NCBI RefSeq assembly: GCF_018260395.1
Contig: NZ_JAGLBC010000002.1
Coordinates: forward strand, 22,564 to 57,512
Length of the DNA stretch: 34,949 nucleotides
Reading direction: 5' to 3'
Source: Psychrobacter sp.
Lineage (GTDB): Bacteria > Pseudomonadota > Gammaproteobacteria > Pseudomonadales > Moraxellaceae
The notes under the pieces were generated by a model. It searched no databases, had not been told where the DNA came from, and was given only the letters and a program-made list of their open reading frames with translations. A program made the position numbers and the translations under genes. This document shows, one piece after another, positions 18,230-27,500 of the stretch (positions are counted from its first letter, which is position 1; every line of letters begins with the position of its first letter).

Positions 18230-18910
18230 ATGTCTGCCCTATCCGATTTAAATGTTGAATTAAAACAGTTTTGGGAATTACCACAACATGAAGATGCTAA
18301 GCTAGCTACAAAATTAACTGAGGTACAAAACTGGCAAAAAGACCGTATTCGAAAAACACATGCAGACCTTTTTTCTCAACCAAAAAATAAGCCAATGGCA
18401 GACTATTTTTTAACACACCTTTATGGTGGCGATAGCTTAAATCAGATCGTTAGCCAACTTGAAAAAATTGTACCAAAAGCCCAAAAAGTCGAAAAACTCG
18501 CCCCGTCTAATGCGCTTGAAACTGGTATCTTAGGTGTAAAAACGGCCATTACTTCAACCAAACTTGATCTTAAATTGGCTCAGTGGCTTATTGAAAACGA
18601 TCTAGACGTTAATGAAGCCAATATGAAAAAGGCTTATGTGGCTGTAGATGATGAAGTGGCTCGTCGCCAGCAAATAGAAGACTTAAAGCAAGTGTGTTAC
18701 CGAAGCGATAAATACTTGAACTCTTTTATTTTACAGAAGGGATTCAAATTGGCTAAAAACCAAGCTTATAAGCATAATTTACAACCCTTATATGACTTTA
18801 TCGATTCTGGCTTTGCCGCGATGAAGCCCTTAAAAAGCGTTGGTAGCTTTATAGATCCATTTTGTGAGCGTGAGCTGACTATCATTGATGAAGTACATCG
18901 TGATGCTTAA
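18230..18910 (+). CDS. Uncharacterised 'FFLEELY motif'-type protein
   Basis: 226 aa; 'WQKDRIRKTHADLFSQPKNKPMADYFLTHLYGG' matches my memory of this family's N-terminal motif; not verified by search. Confidence 0.5.
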   Translation: MSALSDLNVELKQFWELPQHEDAKLATKLTEVQNWQKDRIRKTHADLFSQPKNKPMADYFLTHLYGGDSLNQIVSQLEKIVPKAQKVEKLAPSNALETGILGVKTAITSTKLDLKLAQWLIENDLDVNEANMKKAYVAVDDEVARRQQIEDLKQVCYRSDKYLNSFILQKGFKLAKNQAYKHNLQPLYDFIDSGFAAMKPLKSVGSFIDPFCERELTIIDEVHRDA

Positions 18911-19044
18911 CAAAAGCTGCTATGGCAAATAAGTAGCCATACGTTAATCGATGTATTATAAGCTATAAACGGTTTGGACTCATTATAATGAATTTATAGC
19001 TACAATAGAGCGTCCATTTACAAATAATAAAATCAGGATCTATA

Positions 19045-20175
19045 ATGACTCAGTCAAATAATCAAAACGATGACACTGCAAGCTTACAAAATAAATTGGT
19101 GCAAGACTCTATCAACCATAGCAATCACACCAATGCTCAAGTTAAGCAGTCCCTGCAATCAACCTCTTCTAAGCAAACCGTTTTAAACGATCAGTTTGGT
19201 GATGTGTCAAAGTTACCTGCCGGCACGCCACAAGGTCAGCAAACTACTCGTCCATTTAACAGTGCACAAACTAACGGTACTCAAACGAATACCGATCAAA
19301 CCAATAGTGCACAAAATATACCAACAAGCAGTCATGCTACTCAAAACTTTTCAGATTTAACAGGACAACGTGAGTTACCTCGTTTTAACCCAAAAGACGA
19401 TATCAATAATCCACATACACCCGATACTGATGGCCTTGAAGAAACTCATTTTGGCTACAAAAAAGTTAAAAAAGCTGAAAAACAAGCCAAAGTTGCAGAT
19501 GTGTTTACTTCAGTAGCCAAAAAATATGACATTATGAACGACCTGATGTCATTTGGTATTCATCGTCTATGGAAGCGCTACACTATTAGTTTATCAGGGG
19601 TTCGTGCCGGCCAACATGTTCTAGATATTGCTGGCGGGACGGGTGATTTGGCTAAAGCCTTTAGCCGTGAAGTGGGTCGCAACGGTAGAGTGGTTCTATC
19701 TGATATTAATGCCGCTATGCTAGATGTGGGCCGTGAGCGTTTGATTAACGCTGGCTGCAATAATGTGGATTTCGTGCTAGCAAATGCTGAAACTTTAGCC
19801 CCTTTTGAAGATGAAAGCTTTGACTTATTAACGATTAGTTTTGGTCTACGTAATGTCACGGATAAAGATGCCGCACTGCGCTCTATGTATCGTGTTCTAA
19901 AGCCAGGTGGCCGTTTGCTTATTTTAGAATTCTCAAAACCTATTTTTGAGCCTTTATCTAAAGCTTACGACTTATATTCGTTCACTGCGCTACCCCTTAT
20001 GGGCAAACTTGTAGCAAATGATGCTGAAAGTTACCAATATTTAGCTGAGTCTATTCGTATGCATCCTGACCAACAAACTTTAAAAACTATGATGGAAAAT
20101 GCAGGTTTTGTGAATTGCGACTATCATAACTTAACCGCAGGTATCGTAGCCGTACATCGTGGCTTTAAAAAGTAA
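19045..20175 (+). CDS. ubiE: Demethylmenaquinone / 2-methoxy-6-polyprenyl-1,4-benzoquinol methylase UbiE with a long N-terminal extension
   Basis: 'THFGYKKV...[29 protein letters not shown]', '[17 protein letters not shown]', '[36 protein letters not shown]'; about 130 extra N-terminal residues. Confidence 0.96.
   Translation: MTQSNNQNDDTASLQNKLVQDSINHSNHTNAQVKQSLQSTSSKQTVLNDQFGDVSKLPAGTPQGQQTTRPFNSAQTNGTQTNTDQTNSAQNIPTSSHATQNFSDLTGQRELPRFNPKDDINNPHTPDTDGLEETHFGYKKVKKAEKQAKVADVFTSVAKKYDIMNDLMSFGIHRLWKRYTISLSGVRAGQHVLDIAGGTGDLAKAFSREVGRNGRVVLSDINAAMLDVGRERLINAGCNNVDFVLANAETLAPFEDESFDLLTISFGLRNVTDKDAALRSMYRVLKPGGRLLILEFSKPIFEPLSKAYDLYSFTALPLMGKLVANDAESYQYLAESIRMHPDQQTLKTMMENAGFVNCDYHNLTAGIVAVHRGFKK
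19258..19317 (+). repeat. 15-nt in-frame degenerate tandem repeat, 4 copies, in the ubiE N-terminal extension
   Basis: aacagtgcacaaact/aacggtactcaaacg/aataccgatcaaacc/aatagtgcacaaaat, encoding [20 protein letters not shown]. Confidence 0.9.
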
Positions 20176-20328
20176 ATTGTGTTTGAAAGTATATCTATAG
20201 ACGTAGCTATACATACGTTGGTATGCGATGTTCATTCAATGCACACTAAAAGTAGTCATGCTAAGTGAATGGTGAGAATTTAACTTTCCAGATTACTAAC
20301 AGACTATATGAATTTTAGGCGATAAAAT

Positions 20329-21042
20329 ATGATTACAGTTCTAATTTTAACCGGCATAGAAAAGCTAATTAATTTTGCAATTTTAAGTGATGAAATCACT
20401 AAGATGGGCTTAACGCCTTTATCAGGTAAAGTTTTACGCTTAACTATGACCATGCCTGAATTTAGTATTGATGTGCATTTCAATGAAGATCACATTAGAT
20501 TTGAGCCTGTCTCTAAGATTGATCATAGTGTCTTTGAGAAGCAAGGTAATGCGTCTGATTCGCAGCGAGATCAAGCATGGCAAGAATATGCTTCAGTGGG
20601 TCGTATCCTGCCCGATTGCATCATCAAAGTTAATAATCCAGCAGAGCTTCTAAACTTGATACGTGACTCAAGCGGTAACTTACCTATTGAAGGCGATTAT
20701 CGAGTATTAATGCAAGTTAAGCAGTTAATATCTGGATTTAATCCGGATATAGCCGGTCAGCTTGAACCTCTAATTGGTATTCCTCTCGCTATGCAGCTTA
20801 GTCTTCTAATTAAGTCATTAAAGGGCAATGTACGCCATACTGCTAAGCATGCTTTTAATGACGTTACGGATTGGGCCAATGAAGTAGCTGGCAATCAAAC
20901 ACCTGATCCTGTGGAAGAGCAGGAAGCCAACGACTTAAAGCAACAACTGTTGAAACTACGTGCCGATGTACAACGAGAAGAGGCACGCCTAGCTATGATT
21001 AAAGCTGAACAGGCTCGTTTTAAAGCTCAAAATCAGTCTTAG
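20329..21042 (+). CDS. ubiJ: SCP2-domain ubiquinone biosynthesis accessory factor UbiJ
   Basis: 237 aa directly after ubiE; 'GKVLRLTMTMPEFSIDVHF' SCP2-like start and C-terminal coiled coil 'DLKQQLLKLRADVQREEARLAMI'. Confidence 0.85.
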   Translation: MITVLILTGIEKLINFAILSDEITKMGLTPLSGKVLRLTMTMPEFSIDVHFNEDHIRFEPVSKIDHSVFEKQGNASDSQRDQAWQEYASVGRILPDCIIKVNNPAELLNLIRDSSGNLPIEGDYRVLMQVKQLISGFNPDIAGQLEPLIGIPLAMQLSLLIKSLKGNVRHTAKHAFNDVTDWANEVAGNQTPDPVEEQEANDLKQQLLKLRADVQREEARLAMIKAEQARFKAQNQS

Positions 21043-21067
21043 CTTGTTTTGTTTTTGATAGCTTTAT

Positions 21068-21097
21068 AAGCCACTTCAAACTTGAAGTGGCTTTTTT
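21068..21097 (+). terminator. Rho-independent terminator after ubiJ
   Basis: aagccacttcaa ac ttgaagtggctt tttt: 12-bp stem with T-tract. Confidence 0.9.
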
Positions 21098-21249
21098 GAT
21101 GGTTTGAAGCTTTAATGTTTTAATCTTTACCGTTGCTCTGATTTCTACTATTCACTAAAAACATTCAATACATCAAAAAAACATTTAAGAATTTGAACCA
21201 TTTTTAAATCTGCTATTTATGCTAATTAGTTCCTTTATGTAATAAGTAA

Positions 21250-21265
21250 TGGCATCAATTTTGCA
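21250..21265 (+). promoter_or_regulatory. Candidate sigma-54 (RpoN) -24/-12 promoter upstream of fmdA
   Basis: TGGCATCAATTTTGCA compared with consensus TGGCAC-N5-TTGC(A/T): correct GG-GC spacing, one mismatch at the last position of the -24 element. Confidence 0.55.
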
Positions 21266-21518
21266 CTATACATAATAAGCGGACATGAATATTATTATGA
21301 GCTAATTCTAATAACACTAGCTATAATTATTACCTCATATAACATATATTAGTACTATTATGGACACTTATGATGCCAGTTTTACCGAATTTTGATTCAA
21401 TTAATATAGCAATAAATATTAAGTTAAAAGGTTCTTATTATATTAGTTTAGCTTGATATCTAGTACATTCTCCAACCCTTATTCTAACTACAAACACCAT
21501 ATTTTAAGAGGTAATGCT

Positions 21519-22775
21519 ATGACTGATGTATTAGTGAAAGTTAATCTAAACGAATCGCCTTATGACAATGAAAACATTCATAATCGCTGGCATCCTGATA
21601 TTCCTATGACCACCTACGTCAAATCAGGGGATGATTTCATTCTAGAATGCTACGACTGGACTGGTGGACAAATTAAAAATGATGACAGCGCTGAAGATGT
21701 TCGTGATGTGGACTTAACTCAAGTACATTTTTTATCAGGGCCTATTGGAGTTGAGGGGGCTAAACCTGGTGACTTATTAGAAGTCGATATCTTGGATATA
21801 GGAACATTTGATAATAGCCAATGGGGCTTTAATGGATTCTTTTCAAAATATAATGGCGGCGGTTTCTTAACCGAGCATTTTCCTGAAGCCCAAAAATCTA
21901 TTTGGGATTTCAATGGTATATTTACCAAATCAAGGCATATCCCTAATGTTGAATTTGCAGGTATTATTCATCCTGGATTAATAGGTACTCTACCCTCACA
22001 TGATTTACTACAAAAGTGGAATGAGCGTGAACAAGCGCTTGTTGATACCAATCCTGATCGGGTTCCTGTACTTGCCAATATGCCATTTGCCAAAACAGCA
22101 CATATGGGAAAAATGACAGGTGCTGATAAAGACAAAGCTGCCGCTGAAGCAGCTAGAACAGTGCCTCCACGTGAACATGGTGGTAATTGTGATATTAAAG
22201 ATTTGACCAAAGGCGCTAAGATTTATTTCCCAGTTTATGTGGATGGCGCAGGATTATCTGTTGGTGATTTACATTTTAGTCAAGGTGATGGCGAAATTAC
22301 CTTTTGTGGTGCAATCGAAATGGCAGGCTGGATACACCTAAGGGTTAAAGTCGTTAAAGATGGCATGGAGAAATATGCAATCAAGAATCCTATTTTTAAA
22401 CCTAGTCCGTTAACGCCTAACTACAAAGATTATCTGATCTTTGAAGGAATTTCTGTTGATGAAGAAGGGACGCAGCACTATTTGGATGTAAATGTTGCTT
22501 ATCGACAAGCTGTTCTAAATGCTATTAATTATCTTAAAAAGTTTGGCTATAGTGGCGCTCAAGCGTACTCACTTTTGGGCTGTGCCCCTGTCCAAGGTCA
22601 TATTAGTGGGGTGGTAGATGTGCCAAACGCTTGTGCAACGCTATGGGTGCCTACTGAAATATTTGATTTCGATATCAATCCTGGATCTGAGCAAAAAGTT
22701 GATAATGACATAGATGATAAGGGTAAGTTTGTCATTGATTTGCCTTTAGCACCCAACCCGCCCAAGTTAAAATAA
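21519..22775 (+). CDS. fmdA: Formamidase (acetamidase/formamidase family)
   Basis: 'MTDVLVKVNLNESPYDN..IHNRWHPDIP', 'GPIGVEGAKPGDLLEVDILDIG', 'PREHGGNCDIKDLTKGAKIYFPVYVDGAGLSVGDLHFSQGDGEI'. Start chosen at the ATG with SD 'aagagg' instead of upstream TTG 21453. Confidence 0.95.
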   Translation: MTDVLVKVNLNESPYDNENIHNRWHPDIPMTTYVKSGDDFILECYDWTGGQIKNDDSAEDVRDVDLTQVHFLSGPIGVEGAKPGDLLEVDILDIGTFDNSQWGFNGFFSKYNGGGFLTEHFPEAQKSIWDFNGIFTKSRHIPNVEFAGIIHPGLIGTLPSHDLLQKWNEREQALVDTNPDRVPVLANMPFAKTAHMGKMTGADKDKAAAEAARTVPPREHGGNCDIKDLTKGAKIYFPVYVDGAGLSVGDLHFSQGDGEITFCGAIEMAGWIHLRVKVVKDGMEKYAIKNPIFKPSPLTPNYKDYLIFEGISVDEEGTQHYLDVNVAYRQAVLNAINYLKKFGYSGAQAYSLLGCAPVQGHISGVVDVPNACATLWVPTEIFDFDINPGSEQKVDNDIDDKGKFVIDLPLAPNPPKLK

Positions 22776-22917
22776 ACTCAGTGTGATTTTTTTTATTTGA
22801 TAGTACAAAAAAAAGGGTAACATTAGTTAATTTATATAGATTTAGTAAGATAGATTTGGTCATTTAGGTTCAGTCATTTAGGTTTAGTCAATAGAGTATG
22901 AGATAAGGATTTTAGCT

Positions 22918-23244
22918 ATGCCAGTATATGATTACAAATGTGAAAATCATGGCGTATTCCATGAGTTGGTAGCATTGTCAGAGTATGCAGCAACCAAACC
23001 GTGTCCGCACTGTCTTACCCAAAGCAAGCGCGTCATTCTGGTAGCACCAGTACTTTTGAATATGGATGCAAACAAAAGGCAAGCCTGTGCTTGTAATGAA
23101 AAGGCACAGCATGAACCTAAGCACAGTTCACGATTGCTACGACCCGATAGCATGCAAAGTGCCAATACCTCTTCAACGACCATGTTAACTAGTGATGGCA
23201 ACAAATATTTTCCAACCCAGCGTCCCTGGATGATAAGCCATTAA
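22918..23244 (+). CDS. fmdB: FmdB-type zinc-ribbon protein (putative formamidase regulator)
   Basis: 'MPVYDYKCENHGVF...PCPHC' N-terminal zinc ribbon; directly follows fmdA. Confidence 0.88.
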   Translation: MPVYDYKCENHGVFHELVALSEYAATKPCPHCLTQSKRVILVAPVLLNMDANKRQACACNEKAQHEPKHSSRLLRPDSMQSANTSSTTMLTSDGNKYFPTQRPWMISH

Positions 23245-23262
23245 ACTTATAGTTTATAAATC

Positions 23263-23297
23263 AAAGCAACTGCTCCTACCTAGAGCAGTTGCTTTTA
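23263..23297 (+). terminator. Rho-independent terminator after fmdAB
   Basis: aaagcaactgctc ctaccta gagcagttgcttt ta: 13-bp perfect stem. Confidence 0.85.
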
Positions 23298-23383
23298 AAT
23301 AATAGAAATAGCCTTTATTCTTAAATTAGCCGTGGCATGGTATGATATTCGCACCTTTATGACTTTAGTGAATCATCTATACT

Positions 23384-25027
23384 ATGTTGCTATCTCATCG
23401 CAAACGCCTACTCGAGCTTTGGCGCATCGCTGCTCATCATCGCCTTGATACTCACTTTCCAATAGAAGAAGCACCTCAGCTTCAATCTGTGGCGCGTATG
23501 ATTAAGTCTCATCCTGCTGCTTGGGGGAAGAAGCATCAGCCAAATGGGGTTAAATTTGCCCTAGAAGAGATGGGGACGCTGTTCTTAAAGCTAGGTCAAT
23601 TGCTATCAACCAGACGCGACTTGGTCACCCCTGAAATCATCGAACAACTTGTGCAACTGCAAGATAGGGTTAAACCTTTTGATGTCAATATTGCCATTGC
23701 CCAAATCGAAGATTCAAAATATGGCTTAGGCAGAACTATTAATGAGTTATTTGCCCGCTTTGATACCAAACCCTTGGCGGCTGCCTCTATTGCTCAAGTT
23801 CATACCGCAGCTTTACATGATGGTCGTGAAGTGGTGGTAAAGGTTGTTCGCCCCGACATTCGTGAACGAATAATTTCAGACTTTGAACTACTTCGAGATA
23901 TGGCGCAGTGGGCATCGGCTCGTATTGAAGCAGCGCGTTCTGTACGAATTATAGATGTGGTCGAAGACTATCGTCAGATTATGCTCAATGAGCTTGATCT
24001 AACCTTTGAAGCAGACAATGCTATCAAAATGCGTAATAACTTTTTAGGCTCATCGATGATGTATGTGCCAGAAGTCTATGCAGATTCAAAAAATGTGATG
24101 ATCATGGAACGCATTACAGGCGCGCCTATTTCGTATACTCATGTGTTTGATGAATTAGGCTATGACCGTGCTGCGCTTGCCGAAAAAGGCTTAACCATAT
24201 TCTTTACCCAAGTCTTCCGCGATAACTTTTTCCATGCCGATATGCATCCTGGTAACGTATTCGTTGAAACCTTACCTTCAGATACACCAGAACCATATCG
24301 CCATAACCCAAGATACATTGGTCTTGATTGTGCCATAATGGGAGAGCTATCGAAAGATGATCAAATGATCGTGGCGCGTATGCTATTGGCGGTTATGAAT
24401 AATAATTTCGCCAATCTAGTAGACATTGTCAGTCGTGCCGGCTGGATACCGCCCAATACTGATAAACACGCTTTAACTCGTGATATGCGTCGCACCATTG
24501 CTCCTATGGTTTTAAAGCCTATTAATGAAATAGACTTCGCTGGAGTATTGATGCAAATACTTGATATTGCTCGCCGTCATCACATGAGTATTCCGCCGCA
24601 ACTTATGCTGCTATTAAAAACATTGGTACACGTTGAGGGTTTAGGTCGTGATTTATACCCTGAGCTAGACATTTGGTCGTTGGCGAAGCCTATTTTAACC
24701 GGTTGGGTTAAAGAACAGTTAGACCCTGTTCGCAATATGCGAGAGCTACGAGAACAATTGCCGGAACTATTACTATCTACCGCACAGGTGCCTAAACTAC
24801 TTGACCAGGGCCTACAAAGCATGGCCTCACAAGGGGCTAGACAAGACCAACAGCTGCGTGAAATACAGCAAATTCGAGCCGATATGTTAAACGACAGACG
24901 TAAAGACTGGATTGCTTTGGCAGGCTTTATCATTAGTGTTGCAATTGCTATTCAAGTTATTGGCTGGCTGTCTCCTATATTTTATATTTTGGCCATATTA
25001 TTTGTACTTTGGCGCATTTTGGGGTAA
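23384..25027 (+). CDS. ubiB: Ubiquinone biosynthesis ADCK-like kinase/ATPase UbiB
   Basis: 'GTLFLKLGQLLSTRRDLVTPEIIEQLVQLQDRVKPF' (KxGQ motif), 'AAASIAQVHTAAL', 'DNFFHADMHPGNVFV', C-terminal TMs. Confidence 0.97.
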   Translation: MLLSHRKRLLELWRIAAHHRLDTHFPIEEAPQLQSVARMIKSHPAAWGKKHQPNGVKFALEEMGTLFLKLGQLLSTRRDLVTPEIIEQLVQLQDRVKPFDVNIAIAQIEDSKYGLGRTINELFARFDTKPLAAASIAQVHTAALHDGREVVVKVVRPDIRERIISDFELLRDMAQWASARIEAARSVRIIDVVEDYRQIMLNELDLTFEADNAIKMRNNFLGSSMMYVPEVYADSKNVMIMERITGAPISYTHVFDELGYDRAALAEKGLTIFFTQVFRDNFFHADMHPGNVFVETLPSDTPEPYRHNPRYIGLDCAIMGELSKDDQMIVARMLLAVMNNNFANLVDIVSRAGWIPPNTDKHALTRDMRRTIAPMVLKPINEIDFAGVLMQILDIARRHHMSIPPQLMLLLKTLVHVEGLGRDLYPELDIWSLAKPILTGWVKEQLDPVRNMRELREQLPELLLSTAQVPKLLDQGLQSMASQGARQDQQLREIQQIRADMLNDRRKDWIALAGFIISVAIAIQVIGWLSPIFYILAILFVLWRILG

Positions 25028-25135
25028 ATAATAAATAAAACCTAGCCCGTAATTGATGTATTGATACCGACCGTCAACGTACGGTCAAGTATTTTATATC
25101 CACATTCCAGCTTAGAAATTTAGTGAGAGTCGACC

Positions 25136-26299
25136 ATGCGTAGTGCATCCATAACCATAAACTCTGCCGCTTTAACTCATAACTTAACTCAAGTTATTAA
25201 AGCCATTCCTGAACAAACCAAAATTCTGGCAATGGTCAAGGCGGATGCGTATGGTCATGGGGTAAAAAACTGTTTATCTGGTTTGCAGCAAGCAGATGGT
25301 CTTGGCGTAGCGTGCTTTACTGAGGCAAAACAAATTCGCGATTTGGGTTGGCAAAAAGAGTTGGTTCTGATTGAAGGGGTATTTAGCCAGCAAGAATGGG
25401 CAGAGTCTATTGCAGCTGAATGCCAAAGTATCATTCATCATCAACATCAAGTTGAGTGGGCAGTAAATCAATTACCGCAATTGGATTCTCCGTGCCGAAC
25501 AGTTTGGCTTAAGTTAAATACAGGCATGAACCGTTTAGGCTTTGAACCTGAAGAATTGGTTTCAGTGGCACAAACATTGGTTGATGCAGGGTATAAGCTT
25601 ATTTTGACCAGTCACTTCGCCAATGCTGATCGTCCTGCTCATGCCTCTAATGCTAACCAAATTAAGATATTTACCGAAGCGCTTCAACAATTAAGAAGTC
25701 AAGTGGATGCCAACATTAAAGCGTCATTGTGCAACTCTGCTGGTATTATTAATTTTCCTGAGTGTCATTTTGACTGGGTTCGTCCTGGGATTATGCTTTA
25801 CGGCAGTACGCCTTTAGATGCTATCAGCGCTAAGCAATTAAATTTACAACCAGTGATGACCTTTGAGGCAAGCTTAATGGCCATACACAATATCGCTGCA
25901 GGCGCCCCAGTGGGTTACGGCAGTCGTTTTGTTGCCAATCGCCCTATCGTCAAAGGCATTGTAAGTATTGGCTATGGAGATGGCTATCCGAGAGTGGTTG
26001 ATGGCTCAGCTTGGGTTAGTGTGCAGCCTTTTGATGACGCTACTCACAGTAATAAGAATTCATCAACAGCCAATGCAAGGATGAGCTATAAGTGTCCAGT
26101 AATCGGCCGAGTTGCTATGGATATGATAGCCATTGATTTGACAGATGTGCCTAATCCTTCAGTAGGGAGTAAGGTGACTTTGTGGGGTGATCCAAAAAAA
26201 GGGGCACCTAGTGTCGATGATACCGCAAGCTCAGCTCATACGTTAGGCTATGAGTTGTTATGCAGAGTGACCCAGCGCCCCATTCGTATTACTCAATAA
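25136..26299 (+). CDS. alr: Alanine racemase
   Basis: 'ILAMVKADAYGHG' PLP-lysine motif, 'LKLNTGMNRLGF', 'VRPGIMLYGSTP', 'VSIGYGDGYPR', 'GRVAMDMIAIDLTD'. Confidence 0.95.
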   Translation: MRSASITINSAALTHNLTQVIKAIPEQTKILAMVKADAYGHGVKNCLSGLQQADGLGVACFTEAKQIRDLGWQKELVLIEGVFSQQEWAESIAAECQSIIHHQHQVEWAVNQLPQLDSPCRTVWLKLNTGMNRLGFEPEELVSVAQTLVDAGYKLILTSHFANADRPAHASNANQIKIFTEALQQLRSQVDANIKASLCNSAGIINFPECHFDWVRPGIMLYGSTPLDAISAKQLNLQPVMTFEASLMAIHNIAAGAPVGYGSRFVANRPIVKGIVSIGYGDGYPRVVDGSAWVSVQPFDDATHSNKNSSTANARMSYKCPVIGRVAMDMIAIDLTDVPNPSVGSKVTLWGDPKKGAPSVDDTASSAHTLGYELLCRVTQRPIRITQ

Positions 26300-26315
26300 A
26301 TAGCATTGAACTGTT

Positions 26316-26343
26316 TTCACATAGTCAAAAAGTTCGCTATACT
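26316..26343 (+). promoter_or_regulatory. Candidate argF promoter
   Basis: TTCACA - 16 nt - TATACT, upstream of ATG 26409. Confidence 0.4.
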
Positions 26344-26408
26344 GACAGTTTAGTCATTTAATTTTTATTCACTAATTTGTTAATTTACTGTAATTTAAAG
26401 AGAGCCAC

Positions 26409-27329
26409 ATGAGCGTGCGTCATTTTTTAACTCTACTCGATTTGACTCCAACCGAACTTGAAGCGCTAATTAGGCGAGCAAGTGAGCTTCGAAAGATGCA
26501 ACATGCTGGCGAAATCTATCAGCCATTTGTGGGTCGTACCCTTGGTATGATCTTTGAAAAGTCCTCTACCCGAACCCGTATCTCATTTGAAACTGGTATG
26601 GGTCAGTTTGGTGGACATGCTATATTTTTATCTCCAAAAGACACTCAATTAGGCCGTGGTGAACCAATTGAGGACTCAGCAAGAGTTATCTCAAGTATGG
26701 TGGACATCGTTATGATTCGTACCTTTGAGCACGAAAAAGTAGAAAAGTTTGCGGAATACTCCTCGGTACCGGTTATCAACGCTTTAACCGATGATTTACA
26801 TCCTTGTCAACTGTTGGCTGATATGCAAACTTTTTATGAGCATCGCGGTAGTATTAAAGATAAAATTGTCACTTGGGTGGGCGATGGCAACAATATGTGT
26901 TCTTCGTTTATGGCCGCAGCCAATCAGTTTGGCTTTGAATTAAGGGTGGCAGCCCCGTACGGATTTGAGCCTAATCCAGACTTAATGGAAAGGTTTAAAC
27001 ACTGTGTTAGCTTGGTGGAAGATGTTCAAGATGCAGCCAAAGACGCTCACTTGATTGTGACCGATGTGTGGGCAAGTATGGGGCAAGAAAGTGAACAAAG
27101 TACCCGTGCCCGCCGTTTTGCCCCTTATCAAGTAACCCCCTCATTGCTAGATAAAGCAGATCCTGAAGTACTGTTTATGCATTGTTTGCCAGCGCACCGT
27201 GGTGAAGAAATCTCGCATGACTTATTAGATGATCCGCGTTCTGTGGTTTGGGATGAAGCCGAAAACAGATTGCATGCACAAAAAGCTTTGATGGAGTTTT
27301 TGTTAAAAGACAAAATCAAATTAAACTAA
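26409..27329 (+). CDS. argF: Ornithine carbamoyltransferase
   Basis: '[28 protein letters not shown]', '[15 protein letters not shown]', '[12 protein letters not shown]'. Confidence 0.96.
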   Translation: MSVRHFLTLLDLTPTELEALIRRASELRKMQHAGEIYQPFVGRTLGMIFEKSSTRTRISFETGMGQFGGHAIFLSPKDTQLGRGEPIEDSARVISSMVDIVMIRTFEHEKVEKFAEYSSVPVINALTDDLHPCQLLADMQTFYEHRGSIKDKIVTWVGDGNNMCSSFMAAANQFGFELRVAAPYGFEPNPDLMERFKHCVSLVEDVQDAAKDAHLIVTDVWASMGQESEQSTRARRFAPYQVTPSLLDKADPEVLFMHCLPAHRGEEISHDLLDDPRSVVWDEAENRLHAQKALMEFLLKDKIKLN

Positions 27330-27404
27330 GTATAGTTCCAAAACTTTTTGATATATAAACCAATTCTGATTACCAACTTTGATAATTATTTAACCAGTAG
27401 CAAA

Positions 27405-27435
27405 TAAAAAAGGCTAAACAATTTCTGCTTAGCCT
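27405..27435 (-). terminator. Candidate terminator of the alpha/beta hydrolase gene
   Basis: On the minus strand: aggctaa...ttagcct followed by ttttttattt. Confidence 0.65.
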
Positions 27436-27500
27436 CAATTATTGAGTTATATAATCATTAAAATATTTACGATCAAGCCGTGAAAGGCAGCATATGAACT

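Noticed and set aside
21453-21518. TTG-initiated N-terminal extension of fmdA
   Set aside because: No SD; the conserved FmdA start MTDVLVKVNLNES is at 21519 with SD aagagg.
22947-23204. 85-aa minus-strand ORF antisense to fmdB
   Set aside because: Shadow ORF of the zinc-ribbon gene, no RBS or homology signal.
24580-24933. 117-aa minus-strand ORF inside ubiB
   Set aside because: Cys/Ser-rich shadow translation of a conserved gene; no independent support.
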